Made by a program: the position numbers and the translations under genes. The notes below the pieces were generated by a model, which worked only from the letters and a program-made list of their open reading frames with translations, searched no databases and had not been told where the DNA came from. From Romboutsia sp. CE17 (GTDB lineage: Bacteria > Bacillota > Clostridia > Peptostreptococcales > Peptostreptococcaceae), in assembly GCF_012317385.1 (NCBI RefSeq), contig NZ_CP051144.1, forward strand, positions 496,001-560,000: DNA of 64,000 nucleotides, in the 5' to 3' direction. Positions within the stretch are counted from its first letter, which is position 1; every line of letters starts with the position of its first letter. This document shows, piece after piece, positions 1 through 12,955 of this stretch.

Positions 1-2
1 TA

Positions 3-650
3 GAGTCTTTAAGTGGTGGGCAGCAACAAAGAATAGCTATAGCAAGAGCTTTAGTAAATGAACCTAAGGTACTATTATTAGATGAACCACTAGGTGCATT
101 AGATCTAAAGTTAAGACAAGAGATGCAAACAGAGTTAAAAAAAATACAACAAAAGCTTGGCATAACATTTATATTTGTAACTCATGATCAAGAGGAAGCT
201 TTAACAATGTCAGATACAATAGTTGTTATGAATAAAGGTAAAATACAACAAATGGGTACTCCTGAAGATATATATAATGAACCTGAAAATGCATTTGTTG
301 CTAGATTTATAGGTGAAAGTAATATATTTGATGGAATAATGCATGATGATTATAAAGTTGAATTCTGTGATAAACATTTTGAATGTGTTGATAAAGGATT
401 TGAGAAGGATGAAATTATAGATGTTGTAATAAGACCTGAAGATATAAAAATGACTACAGCAAGTGAAGGAATGTTAAAAGGAGTTGTTACATCAGTAGTA
501 TTTAAAGGTGTACACTACGAAATTGAGGTTGAAGAGAACGGAAGAAAATGGATAATACATAACACTAAAAATGCCAAGGTAGGAGAAGAGCTTGGTATGG
601 ATATATATCCAGAAGATATTCATATAATGAAAAAGGTAAGTGAAGCATAA
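3..650 (+). CDS. potA: Spermidine/putrescine ABC transporter ATP-binding protein (5' end outside window)
   Basis: The reading frame is open from base 3, so the gene starts before the window. The visible part begins inside the ABC signature ([15 protein letters not shown]) and runs through Walker B ([11 protein letters not shown]) and the switch histidine (FVTHDQEEA). A C-terminal TOBE-like domain follows, typical of the PotA/MalK branch. The product energises polyamine import at the inner face of the membrane. It overlaps potB by one base (TAATG), and potB, potC and potD follow in the classic order, which fixes the polyamine assignment better than the ATPase alone. The Walker A region is not in view. 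Confidence 0.93.
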   Translation, partial: ESLSGGQQQRIAIARALVNEPKVLLLDEPLGALDLKLRQEMQTELKKIQQKLGITFIFVTHDQEEALTMSDTIVVMNKGKIQQMGTPEDIYNEPENAFVARFIGESNIFDGIMHDDYKVEFCDKHFECVDKGFEKDEIIDVVIRPEDIKMTTASEGMLKGVVTSVVFKGVHYEIEVEENGRKWIIHNTKNAKVGEELGMDIYPEDIHIMKKVSEA

Positions 651-1492
651 TGAAAAGAAAGTCAAACTCATACTTAGCTTCTCCTTATGTTGTATGGAGT
701 GTTATATTCATAGTAATTCCTTTACTGTTAATAGTATTTTTTGGGTTTACTAAAGAAGTTGAAGGTCGTTTTGTATTTTCTTTAGAAAACTTTGAAAGAT
801 TAATGCATCCAATATACTTTAAAGTGTTTGGACGTTCATTATGGCTAGCATTCTTATCAACAATTGCATGTATATTAGTAGGTTATCCTACAGCATATAT
901 AATTTCTAAAGCAAAGGTAAGTAGACAAGGTATTTTGATTTTACTTTTTATACTTCCGATGTGGATGAATTTCTTATTAAGAACTTATGCATGGATGGCT
1001 ATACTAGGTAAAAATGGATTTATAAATAATGTTCTGACTTCATTAGGATTTAATCCTGTAAATATTTTATATACAGATGCAGCAGTATTATTGGGTATGG
1101 TATATAACTTTTTACCTTTTATGGTTCTTCCGATATACACAATACTTTCAAAAATGGATCAAGATTTAGTAAATGCAGCAAAAGATTTAGGTGCCAATAG
1201 TTTTCAAGTGTTTACGAAGGTTATTTTTCCTTTGAGTATACCGGGAGTTGCATCAGGTATAACAATGGTATTTATGCCAGCAGTATCTACTTTCGTAATA
1301 TCTAAATTGCTAGGTGGAGGAAAAATAATGCTTGTTGGTAACTTAATAGAGCAGCAATTTATGTCAGTTGGTGATTGGCACTTTGGATCGGCAGTGTCAA
1401 TATTTATGATGATAATGATATTGATTTCAATGGCATTTATGAATAGATTTGGAAATGAATCAAGCAAGGAAGGCGGTGGATTACTATTTTAA
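650..1492 (+). CDS. potB: Spermidine/putrescine ABC transporter permease
   Basis: A 280-residue integral membrane protein with about six helices. The first follows a short basic N-terminus (MKRKSNSY). The permease EAA-type loop is visible as AAKDLGANSFQVF followed by KVIFPLSIPG, the segment that docks on the ATPase. Length and order match PotB, the first permease subunit of polyamine transporters. The start codon shares its A with the potA stop, implying translational coupling. The end of the gene carries the strong ribosome binding site for potC. Confidence 0.93.
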   Translation: MKRKSNSYLASPYVVWSVIFIVIPLLLIVFFGFTKEVEGRFVFSLENFERLMHPIYFKVFGRSLWLAFLSTIACILVGYPTAYIISKAKVSRQGILILLFILPMWMNFLLRTYAWMAILGKNGFINNVLTSLGFNPVNILYTDAAVLLGMVYNFLPFMVLPIYTILSKMDQDLVNAAKDLGANSFQVFTKVIFPLSIPGVASGITMVFMPAVSTFVISKLLGGGKIMLVGNLIEQQFMSVGDWHFGSAVSIFMMIMILISMAFMNRFGNESSKEGGGLLF

Positions 1493-2277
1493 AGAGAATA
1501 ACATCTAATATATACTTGACATTAGTTTTTATATTCCTATATGCCCCTATATTTGCCTTAGCAGTTTTCTCGTTTAATGACTCTAAGTCAATGGGAAAAT
1601 GGGAAGGGTTTACTTTTAAGTGGTATGAAGCTTTATTCCAAGATGAAAGAATAATGACAGCTTTATTTTACACTATTGTTATAGCGATTGTAGCTTCTTT
1701 AATAGCTACAGTAATAGGAACGATTACAGCTATTGGAATACATAATATGAGAACAGGTAGGCTTAAAAAAATATTATTAGGAATAAATAATCTACCTATA
1801 TTAAATCCAGATGTTGTAACAGGAGTATCTTTAATGACGCTATTTGTGTTCATAAATATGGAGTTTGGTTTTAGTACTATGTTACTTTCGCATATAGTAT
1901 TCAATATTCCGTATGTAATACTTTCTGTTTTACCAAAATTAAAACAATTGCCTGCAAATATTGAGGAAGCTGCGATGGACTTAGGAGCTACTCCTATGTA
2001 TGCTCTTCAAAAAGTAATAATACCTCAAATAAAACCAGGAATAATTTCAGGTATGTTAATAGCATTTACTATGTCTATAGATGATTTTGTAATAAGCTTC
2101 TTTACTGCTGGTAACGGGGTTAGTAATTTATCTATAGAGATATACTCAATGACTAGAAGAGGTATAAGTCCTGAAATAAATGCTTTATCTACAATAATGT
2201 TTATCGTTGTTTTAGTATTACTAATATTATCCAATTTGAGTGGGAAAAAAGAAGATTTACAAATAAAAAATAACTAA
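1486..2277 (+). CDS. potC: Spermidine/putrescine ABC transporter permease, probable AUU start
   Basis: This is the second permease subunit, with six predicted helices and an EAA loop (EEAAMDLGATPMYALQKV). The only conventional start is TTG at 1516, which has no Shine-Dalgarno sequence and would begin just two residues before the first helix. Ten codons upstream, in frame, ATT at 1486 lies seven bases after AAGGCGGTG (1470-1478), an 8/9 match to the ideal ribosome binding site. It adds LKRITSNIYL, the short basic leader expected before helix 1 of PotC. I therefore place the start at 1486, giving 263 residues and a 7-base overlap with potB. TTG at 1516 is the conservative alternative. Gene identity is secure; the start is inferred. 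Confidence 0.88.
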   Translation: MLKRITSNIYLTLVFIFLYAPIFALAVFSFNDSKSMGKWEGFTFKWYEALFQDERIMTALFYTIVIAIVASLIATVIGTITAIGIHNMRTGRLKKILLGINNLPILNPDVVTGVSLMTLFVFINMEFGFSTMLLSHIVFNIPYVILSVLPKLKQLPANIEEAAMDLGATPMYALQKVIIPQIKPGIISGMLIAFTMSIDDFVISFFTAGNGVSNLSIEIYSMTRRGISPEINALSTIMFIVVLVLLILSNLSGKKEDLQIKNN

Positions 2278-2308
2278 ACTGTGATAAGTGATTTTGAGGA
2301 GGGTAAAT

Positions 2309-3364
2309 ATGAAGTCTAAAAAATTTATATGTTTAGCTACTATATTTGCACTAACCTCTACATTATTAGTTGGATGTGGTCAATCAAAACCATCTAATGA
2401 AGTTCTCAATATATATAACGTAGGTGATTATATAGATGAAGACTTAATAACTAAGTTTGAAGAGGAAACAGGAATAAAAGTAGTTTATGAAACTTACGAT
2501 ACTAATGAGTCTATGTATCAAAAAGTCAAAAGTGGAAGCTCTAAGTATGACTTAGTATTTCCATCGGATTATATGGTAGAAAAAATGATTAATGAAGATA
2601 TGTTAGAAGAAATTGATTATAGCAATATACCTAATTATAAATATATAGATGAAACCTTTAGAAATGCACCATATGATAAGGGAGATAAGCATAGTGTGCC
2701 TTATCTATGGGGAACATTTGGGATTGTATATAACAAAAACATGGTTGATGAAAGTGATGTAACAAGTTGGGATGTACTATGGAATGAAAAGTATGCAGGA
2801 GAAATACAAATGCTAGACTCTGTTAGAGATAGTATAGGGATATCATTAAAACGATTAGGATACTCTATGAACTCAACAAATCCTAATGAAATTAATGAAG
2901 CTAAGGACCAACTTATAAAACAAAAATCTATAGTTCAATCATATGTTAATGATGACGGGAAAGACAGGCTAGTAGCAGAAGAGGCAGCTATGGGAATTGT
3001 TTATTCTGGAGATGCAATAACATTAATAGAAAGCAATGAGAATCTAGCGTATTCAGTTCCTGAGGAAGGAACTAACCGATGGGTTGATGCAATGTGCATA
3101 CCTAAAACAGCTCAAAATAAAGATTATGCAGAAAAATTTATAAACTTCATGTTAGATCCAGAAAATGCAGCACAAAATGTTGAGTATATATGGTATTCTA
3201 CTCCTAATACAGGTGCCATAGATATACTAGGTGAGGATTATATAAATGATCCTATATTAAATCCATCTGATGAAATAATAGAAAAAAGTGAAGTATTTTT
3301 AGATTTAAATATGGATGTTTTAAAATTATATGATAATGCTTGGATAGAAGTAAAGTGTGAATAA
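2309..3364 (+). CDS. potD: Spermidine/putrescine-binding lipoprotein
   Basis: A 351-residue extracellular substrate-binding protein. It has a lipoprotein signal peptide with lipobox LVGC (lipidated Cys23), followed by a type-2 periplasmic-binding fold characteristic of PotD (ETYDTNESMYQK, FPSDYMVEK, VPYLWGTFGI). The start is the ATG at 2309 after GAGGAGGG; a GTG at 2288 in the same frame has no ribosome binding site. It delivers polyamines to PotBC. It is last in the potABCD operon and is followed by a strong terminator. Confidence 0.94.
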   Translation: MKSKKFICLATIFALTSTLLVGCGQSKPSNEVLNIYNVGDYIDEDLITKFEEETGIKVVYETYDTNESMYQKVKSGSSKYDLVFPSDYMVEKMINEDMLEEIDYSNIPNYKYIDETFRNAPYDKGDKHSVPYLWGTFGIVYNKNMVDESDVTSWDVLWNEKYAGEIQMLDSVRDSIGISLKRLGYSMNSTNPNEINEAKDQLIKQKSIVQSYVNDDGKDRLVAEEAAMGIVYSGDAITLIESNENLAYSVPEEGTNRWVDAMCIPKTAQNKDYAEKFINFMLDPENAAQNVEYIWYSTPNTGAIDILGEDYINDPILNPSDEIIEKSEVFLDLNMDVLKLYDNAWIEVKCE

Positions 3365-3368
3365 ATAT

Positions 3369-3412
3369 AAAAGCTATAAGTTTAGAAAAAATCTAGGCTT
3401 ATAGCTTTTTAT
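3369..3412 (+). terminator. Rho-independent terminator of potABCD
   Basis: Twelve-base arms at 3369-3380 and 3398-3409 pair perfectly and run into a T tract. It sits five bases after the potD stop. The following 270 bases up to 3681 are AT-rich and hold no gene I can support; a TATAAT at 3641-3646 may be the -10 of the next gene. Confidence 0.85.
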
Positions 3413-3681
3413 ATTTATAAAATAAGTAATAATAAATAATATAAGTTAAAGAATCAATTTATTTTAATACAGTTATTACTATATTGAATGTTATAATTAT
3501 TATAATATTTATTAATCAATAATATAAAAAGTATATTTAATGTATCATTATAAGGAATATTATGATTAGTATAAATAAAGATTTACTTTAAATATAAGAA
3601 ATTGCATGTTAAAAATAAAGGATATTTTAATAAATTATAGTATAATTATTATTGCTATAAATTGATTGCTACGGAGGGGTT

Positions 3682-4647
3682 ATGGGGAAGAAAAGAATTA
3701 AGCATTTAAAGGGTAAAAAAAATACAAAAGATAAAGTAAAAAAGCTTTTTTTGATAATATTAAGTTTTACATTTTTGATTTTATTAATTATAGGTTTGTT
3801 TTACATAAAAGATATGTATGTATCTAAAAATATAGAAGATTCTAAGATTGAATTTTATATGGATATAGCTGATGAAGCTGGAAAAGAAGAGGTGCAGCTT
3901 AATTGGAAAATGCTTCTAGCCATAGATATGGTTATATATAATAATGATTTAAGTAAAGTAAAGAAAGGTGATGCATTAAATAGAGCAGAGAAGTTTTTAA
4001 ATTATTCTAAAAATCAAAATGGAGAGCGAATTTACACCATAAATACAATAGAGGATGTGTTAAAAAAATTAAATTTTAATGACAGTGAAAAGTCAAAAGT
4101 ATATAAAAATTTGAAAAAATTAGAATATGTTTTTTTAGGTAATAATAATTTAAATGAGAAAAGTCCTGAAATAGTTTTTATAAATAAAGTAAAGGATATG
4201 GCTATAGAAAATTACAATAATCATAAAATACTTCCTTCTATAACTATAGCGCAATGTATACTAGAATCTGGATGGGGGAATTCAGAATTAGCTGAAAAAG
4301 GTAATAATTTATTTGGAATAAAAGCAGATTCATCGTGGGATGGGAAGGTACTTTCTATGGAAACATCGGAAAATTACGATGATAAGATAGTAGCTTCATT
4401 TAGGGCCTATACATCTATAAAAGAATCTATAGATGATTATGGAAAATTTTTAACTATGAATCCAAGATATGAAAAAAATGGGCTTTTTAAAGCTAAGCAC
4501 TATAAAACGCAAGCGCAAGCACTTGAAGATGCAGGATATAGTACAAAAGAAAATGAATATGGTGAAAAAATATATGCAGATATGTTAATTAGTTTAGTAA
4601 GGAAATATAACCTTCAGCTAATAGATTGTGAAATATATAAAGAATAA
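3682..4647 (+). CDS. Membrane-anchored peptidoglycan glucosaminidase
   Basis: A 321-residue protein with a basic cytoplasmic leader, one transmembrane helix at about residues 21-43, and an extracellular part. The C-terminal half is a glucosaminidase (Flg_hydro/LytD-type) domain: ILPSITIAQCILESGWGNSELA carries the likely catalytic Glu, followed by NLFGIKADSSWDG and a tail of GYSTKENEYGEKI type. The middle resembles the small helical domain found in clostridial lysozyme-like cell-wall enzymes. It should cleave glycan strands during wall growth or separation. The start ATG follows CGGAGGGG. It stands alone, with a terminator just downstream. Confidence 0.82.
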   Translation: MGKKRIKHLKGKKNTKDKVKKLFLIILSFTFLILLIIGLFYIKDMYVSKNIEDSKIEFYMDIADEAGKEEVQLNWKMLLAIDMVIYNNDLSKVKKGDALNRAEKFLNYSKNQNGERIYTINTIEDVLKKLNFNDSEKSKVYKNLKKLEYVFLGNNNLNEKSPEIVFINKVKDMAIENYNNHKILPSITIAQCILESGWGNSELAEKGNNLFGIKADSSWDGKVLSMETSENYDDKIVASFRAYTSIKESIDDYGKFLTMNPRYEKNGLFKAKHYKTQAQALEDAGYSTKENEYGEKIYADMLISLVRKYNLQLIDCEIYKE

Positions 4648-4673
4648 AATTGATTATTATAAAATTTAGAGAT

Positions 4674-4709
4674 AAAATAAGCCTGAGTTTATACTTAGGT
4701 TTATTTTAT
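4674..4709 (+). terminator. Terminator after glucosaminidase gene
   Basis: An AAAATAAGCCTGAG arm pairs with TTAGGTTTATTTT with two G-U pairs, ending in a T-rich stretch. Short loop. Confidence 0.65.
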
Positions 4710-4773
4710 GTATAGTTTCATTATTTTTTATAATATGTGATTAAATGAATAAAAAATAATGAAACTATACATA
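4707..4773. repeat. 24-bp perfect inverted repeat ahead of rRNA operon
   Basis: Bases 4707-4730 are the exact reverse complement of 4750-4773, around a 19-base loop. It lies about 65 bases before the rRNA promoter -35. It could insulate the rRNA operon or form a cruciform. There is no gene between 4648 and the 16S gene; the stretch holds this repeat, the rRNA promoter and the 16S leader. Confidence 0.8.
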
Positions 4774-4839
4774 CTATTGAGGTAATAAAAATAGTTAATA
4801 AATAAATCTAAATTTGTTGTAAAAAATAATAAAAAAATG

Positions 4840-4868
4840 TTGACATAAAAAAATAAAGATGATAAAGT
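4840..4868 (+). promoter_or_regulatory. rRNA operon leader promoter
   Basis: A consensus -35 TTGACA (4840-4845) and a -10 TAAAGT (4863-4868) are separated by 17 bases, in the expected place for an rrn promoter about 190 bases before mature 16S. Confidence 0.75.
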
Positions 4869-4942
4869 AATAAATGTCTAAAAGAGACAAAAAGAACTTT
4901 GAAAATTAAACAGTAGGTTAATTTATAAATTTAAATTCTTTA

Positions 4943-4985
4943 TTTGAGCAACGGGATATTCTCCTAGAGAATAGACGTTGGCGAA
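4943..4985 (+). repeat. rRNA spacer element, copy 1 (16S leader)
   Basis: First of three copies of a structured element, TTGAGCAACGGGAT - stem-loop - AGACGTTGGCGA. The outer stem caacg/cgttg and inner stem tattctc/gagaata enclose an invariant GGA/GA internal loop. See the finding on covariation among the copies. Confidence 0.8.
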
Positions 4986-5057
4986 TGATTTTAAGAATTA
5001 AACACAAACAACCAAGCCAGATATTCAGATAATGATTAGCTGAGCGATGGACAACTT

Positions 5058-6568
<1,511 letters not shown>

Positions 6569-6617
6569 TTGCCTACTGTTTAATTTTGAGGGTTCTTAAA
6601 AATCCTTAAAAAAAATA

Positions 6618-6646
6618 TTGACAAGAATCGACAAAGTTATTATAAT
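6618..6646 (+). promoter_or_regulatory. Consensus promoter inside the 16S-23S spacer
   Basis: A perfect TTGACA (6618-6623), a 17-base spacer and a perfect TATAAT (6641-6646). Transcription would start just before tRNA-Ala, so tRNA-Ala, 23S, tRNA-Gly and 5S could be made independently of 16S. Confidence 0.75.
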
Positions 6647-6669
6647 ATAACCTGTTGAAAAAATAATAT

Positions 6670-6745
6670 GGGGGTGTAGCTCAGCTGGGAGAGCACTTGC
6701 CTTGCACGCAAGGGGTCAGGAGTTCGATCCTCCTCATCTCCACCA
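6670..6745 (+). tRNA. tRNA-Ala (anticodon UGC)
   Basis: Complete cloverleaf: acceptor GGGGGTG pairs with CATCTCC, the anticodon loop is CTTGCAC within the CTTGC/GCAAG stem, the T loop is GTTCGAT, and CCA is encoded. It sits in the 16S-23S spacer, as is common for tRNA-Ala. Confidence 0.97.
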
Positions 6746-6751
6746 TTAACA

Positions 6752-6760
6752 TGCTTTTTA
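6752..6760 (+). promoter_or_regulatory. boxA-like antitermination motif
   Basis: TGCTTTTTA differs at one base from the bacterial boxA TGCTCTTTA bound by NusB/NusE. It lies in the loop of a small hairpin right after tRNA-Ala. This is suggestive only. Confidence 0.35.
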
Positions 6761-6774
6761 GCATGTATTAGTAC

Positions 6775-6816
6775 TTTGAGCAACGGGATATTCTCAGAGA
6801 GAATAGACGTTGGCGA
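6775..6816 (+). repeat. rRNA spacer element, copy 2
   Basis: Nearly identical to copy 1 across the outer stem, GGA/GA loop and inner stem; only the terminal loop differs. It lies between tRNA-Ala and the 23S processing stem. Confidence 0.8.
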
Positions 6817-6906
6817 TGTACGTTAGTACTTTGAAAACTGCATAACATTTAGTGATATGACATCATTTGATTATAAATAGACAAGACAAGTCTTTAAAAT
6901 TACAAA

Positions 6907-6959
6907 TTTTGAGCAATGGGATTTACCTGAATGAATATGAAGGTAAAGACATTGGCGAA
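6907..6959 (+). repeat. rRNA spacer element, copy 3 (23S leader)
   Basis: Diverged copy just before 23S. The outer stem is caatg/cattg instead of caacg/cgttg, and the inner stem tttacct/aggtaaa replaces tattctc/gagaata. The GGA/GA internal loop and flanking TTGAG and GCGA are kept. The compensatory changes support an RNA structure. Confidence 0.75.
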
Positions 6960-6973
6960 GCATTTTAATAACT

Positions 6974-9874
<2,901 letters not shown>

Positions 9875-9933
9875 AAAATTTAAATGATAAATTCTAAATG
9901 ATATGCAGTTTTCAAAGTATTAACTCTAAATAT

Positions 9934-10007
9934 GCGGGTGTAGCTCAATGGTAGAGTTCCGGCCTTCCAAGCCGGCTGTGAGGGTTCGATCCCCTTCACC
10001 CGCTCCA
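9934..10007 (+). tRNA. tRNA-Gly (anticodon UCC)
   Basis: Acceptor GCGGGTG pairs with CACCCGC; the anticodon arm CCGGC-CTTCCAA-GCCGG gives UCC; the T loop is GTTCGAT; CCA is encoded. It lies between 23S and 5S. Confidence 0.97.
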
Positions 10008-10018
10008 AATAAGATTAT

Positions 10019-10128
<110 letters not shown>

Positions 10129-10133
<5 letters not shown>

Positions 10134-10152
10134 TAATCTTTTTTTATTTTAT
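10129..10152 (+). terminator. rRNA operon terminator, fused to the 5S closing stem
   Basis: AAGATTATGTGG before 5S (10011-10022) pairs with CCACGTAATCTT after it (10129-10140, one G-U) and runs straight into TTTTTTT. The 5S-flanking helix appears to double as the terminator stem. It is about 90 bases to the next gene. Confidence 0.6.
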
Positions 10153-10241
10153 ACAAAATAATATATATTAATTAAACATAATTAATCACCTTTTCATTAA
10201 TTTTTAAATATAATAGAATAAATTAAATTTGAGGTGATAGT

Positions 10242-10688
10242 ATGGACAAAACACTTCAAACGGGAGAAAAAATATTTTTTACAAATCTAATTCTATGTAT
10301 AGTCTCATATATATATTTTACCATACTGCCTTTAAATGAGATTACACTATCTATAGGATATATTTTTTTTATAGCATACTTTGGAATTAATTTTTATGTT
10401 GGAAATACATCAGATCTTAATATATTAGAATCTTTAATAGTTGGTACAATAGGATGTGCTATAGGTTTATTTTTATTATTTTTTGCACTATATGCAGAAA
10501 TAATTATGAAAAATTCTGAAGTAGCACTTTGGTTAATCAGACCATATTTCATGCCAACCATGTCTTTAGTAAAAATACTATTTGATGATATAACAATTAT
10601 ATACCCCATATTATTAATTGTAATTAACATTTCATTGGTATTGATGGGTAGTATTACTAGAAAAATAATGAATAAATTTAAGGTTTAA
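10242..10688 (+). CDS. Four-helix membrane protein of unknown function
   Basis: I do not recognise this 148-residue protein. It has four hydrophobic segments (about residues 14-34, 37-55, 64-90 and 115-138), few charges and no motif I can name. It starts with ATG after GAGGTGAT. A 60-codon gene follows 48 bases later in the same direction and may be co-transcribed. Confidence 0.7.
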   Translation: MDKTLQTGEKIFFTNLILCIVSYIYFTILPLNEITLSIGYIFFIAYFGINFYVGNTSDLNILESLIVGTIGCAIGLFLLFFALYAEIIMKNSEVALWLIRPYFMPTMSLVKILFDDITIIYPILLIVINISLVLMGSITRKIMNKFKV

Positions 10689-10736
10689 ATTTAATAATTA
10701 TAATATAGACTAAAAAATATAGGACGTGGTGATTAT

Positions 10737-10919
10737 ATGTATGAAGTACAGATGAAATATTTAGATAAATATGATGATTGTTTACCTGTAATGTTTACTT
10801 GTGAAAATTTTGATATTTATGACTTTGGATATAGATTTGAAAATATACAAATGGACAACTTTATTCTAGCAAATTTAGAAGTTAATAAAGATGATATAGC
10901 GTTAATGAAAATAAAATAA
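10737..10919 (+). CDS. Small conserved-looking hypothetical protein
   Basis: A 60-residue soluble, acidic protein with no signal or helix (CENFDIYDFGYRFENIQMDNF). Support comes from the upstream GGACGTGGTGAT ribosome binding site and a good terminator directly after the stop. A second in-frame ATG at 10741 does not exist in this frame, so the start is clear. Function unknown. Confidence 0.6.
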   Translation: MYEVQMKYLDKYDDCLPVMFTCENFDIYDFGYRFENIQMDNFILANLEVNKDDIALMKIK

Positions 10920-10927
10920 AACTTATT

Positions 10928-10970
10928 ATACTATCAAATGCTCCTCATAATAATTTGATAGTATTTTTTT
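10928..10970 (+). terminator. Rho-independent terminator
   Basis: Perfect 12-base arms (10928-10939 and 10953-10964) followed by a run of T. It separates the two small genes from the DNA-repair operon. Confidence 0.88.
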
Positions 10971-11052
10971 GTAAAAAAATTATATGTTATAATTAATAAT
11001 ATAAATGATTTTATAAAATAATAAATAATTATAATAACGAAAAGGTGATAGA

Positions 11053-12954
11053 TTGAAGCTCTTATATAGCATAAATGTTCAAGAAGAAAAAATTAAGCAA
11101 GCATTAGAAAAGTATAGACATTTATTAAACTTAAATAATAATCAATCAAGTAAAATACTTTTTTTAGTTCCAAATAGTATTACTAAATTAATGTATGAAA
11201 GAAATATAAATTTAAAATATAGTGAGGAATTAAATATAATAACATATATAAGTTTTGTGAAAAAAGAAATAATTAAATATTGGCCTATTATAGTAGAAAA
11301 ATGTAAGACTATTAGAGGAAATAATATAGTTCCTATATTTATATCAAGCAATTTAAGTGACTATATAATAAATAATGAAGTTTCAAAGAAAAGAAATTTG
11401 GAAGGATATTTTGATGACCTTACAAGTACAAATAGAGGGATATCAAATAGTATTAAAAATAATATAAATAAATCTGCATTAAGTTTAATTGAGTTTGATA
11501 CTATTGGAGAAAGGTTATATTTATCTAAAAAAAATAAGGATAAGCTACTACGATTTTCATATACTCAAATGGATGAAATTATAAATAATTATATAGAAAC
11601 TTTATTATCTAAAGGGATGCTTGACAACCATCTCAGTATATATGTATATAATAACTTTTTACTAAATAATGAAGATTACCTAAAAGCATTGAAAAAAAGG
11701 ATAAACTATATTATTGTTGATAGTTTAGAAAGTTGTAGTAATGCAGAGGTAGATTTTATTGATACAGTATCAAATTTTTTAAATGAAAGTCATGTTTATT
11801 ATAATAGTACAAGAGATTACTCATCTTTTAATAATGTTGATATAAATTACATAGAAAAGAATATAATAAAAAAATTTAATATAGTTGGAAATAACGAAAA
11901 TAAAATGATAAACAATAATTTAAATATTAATGATTTATATAGTCAAGATGTAGAAATTGAGTTGAACCAATCAAGTCAATTATACAGTGAGATGATTACT
12001 GAAGTTACAAATAAGGTTTTAGATTTAATCAATAATAATGTTAATCCTAGAGATATAGCTATAATATCTCCTGTAAACAATACTATATTAGATTATAATT
12101 TAGCTAATATGCTTAAAAATTATAATATAGAAGCAGTAAATACAAAAATAGATAATAAAATAATAGATTATCCTTTTGCAAATGCACTTATTGTAGCGGC
12201 ATGCTTATTTTATGAATATGAGGAATTAATAAAAGAAGAAGAGTATATAAGTTTTATAGAAACTATATTTAATGTAAATAGAATAAAAGCATTAAGTATA
12301 TATAGAAATAGAGATGAAAATGAAGAGTATAAAGATTTAATTAATTATATAAATAGATATAAATCGGATAGTATTAAAATTTATGAGTTTTTGATGAGAT
12401 TTTATATAGATAAGCTTTTAGTATTGAAAACCGGAAGAGATAATATCAAAATTTGTAAGCAAATTATCCAAGAAAGTGAAATATTTACGGAAAATATAAG
12501 TATTTTAAGTTTAGATAATAAAAAAATAAAAGAAAAAATATTTATAGATGTACTTAAAACTACAATAAAAGATTATTACTTACCAAAAGAGATACAAGAT
12601 ATGAAAGAGAGTAATAAAGTTATAATAACAACACCATACTCTTATATATCATCAAATATTAGTAGACCTATACAATTATGGGTAGATATAGGTAGTAATA
12701 GCTGGAATATGAAGATAGAAAAAGATATAAGTAATGCTATAGTTCTTAGAAAGTCATATGATAAAAATAAAATTTACAGTGATGATATGGAGGAATATTA
12801 TAAAAAATATTATTTATACAATATGATATACAACTTACTTGAAAGTGCAGACAAGGTTTATGCTTTTAAAAGTGATTACACAGTGAATGGATATATGCAA
12901 GAGAGTATATTATATAGCCTCCTACTAAAGTTACTAGATAAAGGAGGTAAATAA
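11053..12954 (+). CDS. AddB-like helicase-fold protein without Walker A or nuclease domain
   Basis: A 633-residue protein starting with TTG after AAAGGTGAT. Its middle resembles the UvrD/AddB C-terminal helicase half (NPRDIAIISPVNNTILDYNLANMLKNY). The N-terminus has no GxGKS/T nucleotide-binding loop, where the AddB encoded downstream has GRSGSGKS. It also lacks the C-terminal Fe-S nuclease domain. The next two genes, two and six bases apart, encode an active-looking UvrD-like helicase and a free-standing AddB-type nuclease. The three together look like a split second AddAB complex, with this as the inactive scanning half. That role is inferred from architecture and context; the direct family match is weak. 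Confidence 0.65.
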   Translation: MKLLYSINVQEEKIKQALEKYRHLLNLNNNQSSKILFLVPNSITKLMYERNINLKYSEELNIITYISFVKKEIIKYWPIIVEKCKTIRGNNIVPIFISSNLSDYIINNEVSKKRNLEGYFDDLTSTNRGISNSIKNNINKSALSLIEFDTIGERLYLSKKNKDKLLRFSYTQMDEIINNYIETLLSKGMLDNHLSIYVYNNFLLNNEDYLKALKKRINYIIVDSLESCSNAEVDFIDTVSNFLNESHVYYNSTRDYSSFNNVDINYIEKNIIKKFNIVGNNENKMINNNLNINDLYSQDVEIELNQSSQLYSEMITEVTNKVLDLINNNVNPRDIAIISPVNNTILDYNLANMLKNYNIEAVNTKIDNKIIDYPFANALIVAACLFYEYEELIKEEEYISFIETIFNVNRIKALSIYRNRDENEEYKDLINYINRYKSDSIKIYEFLMRFYIDKLLVLKTGRDNIKICKQIIQESEIFTENISILSLDNKKIKEKIFIDVLKTTIKDYYLPKEIQDMKESNKVIITTPYSYISSNISRPIQLWVDIGSNSWNMKIEKDISNAIVLRKSYDKNKIYSDDMEEYYKKYYLYNMIYNLLESADKVYAFKSDYTVNGYMQESILYSLLLKLLDKGGK

Positions 12955-12955
12955 T

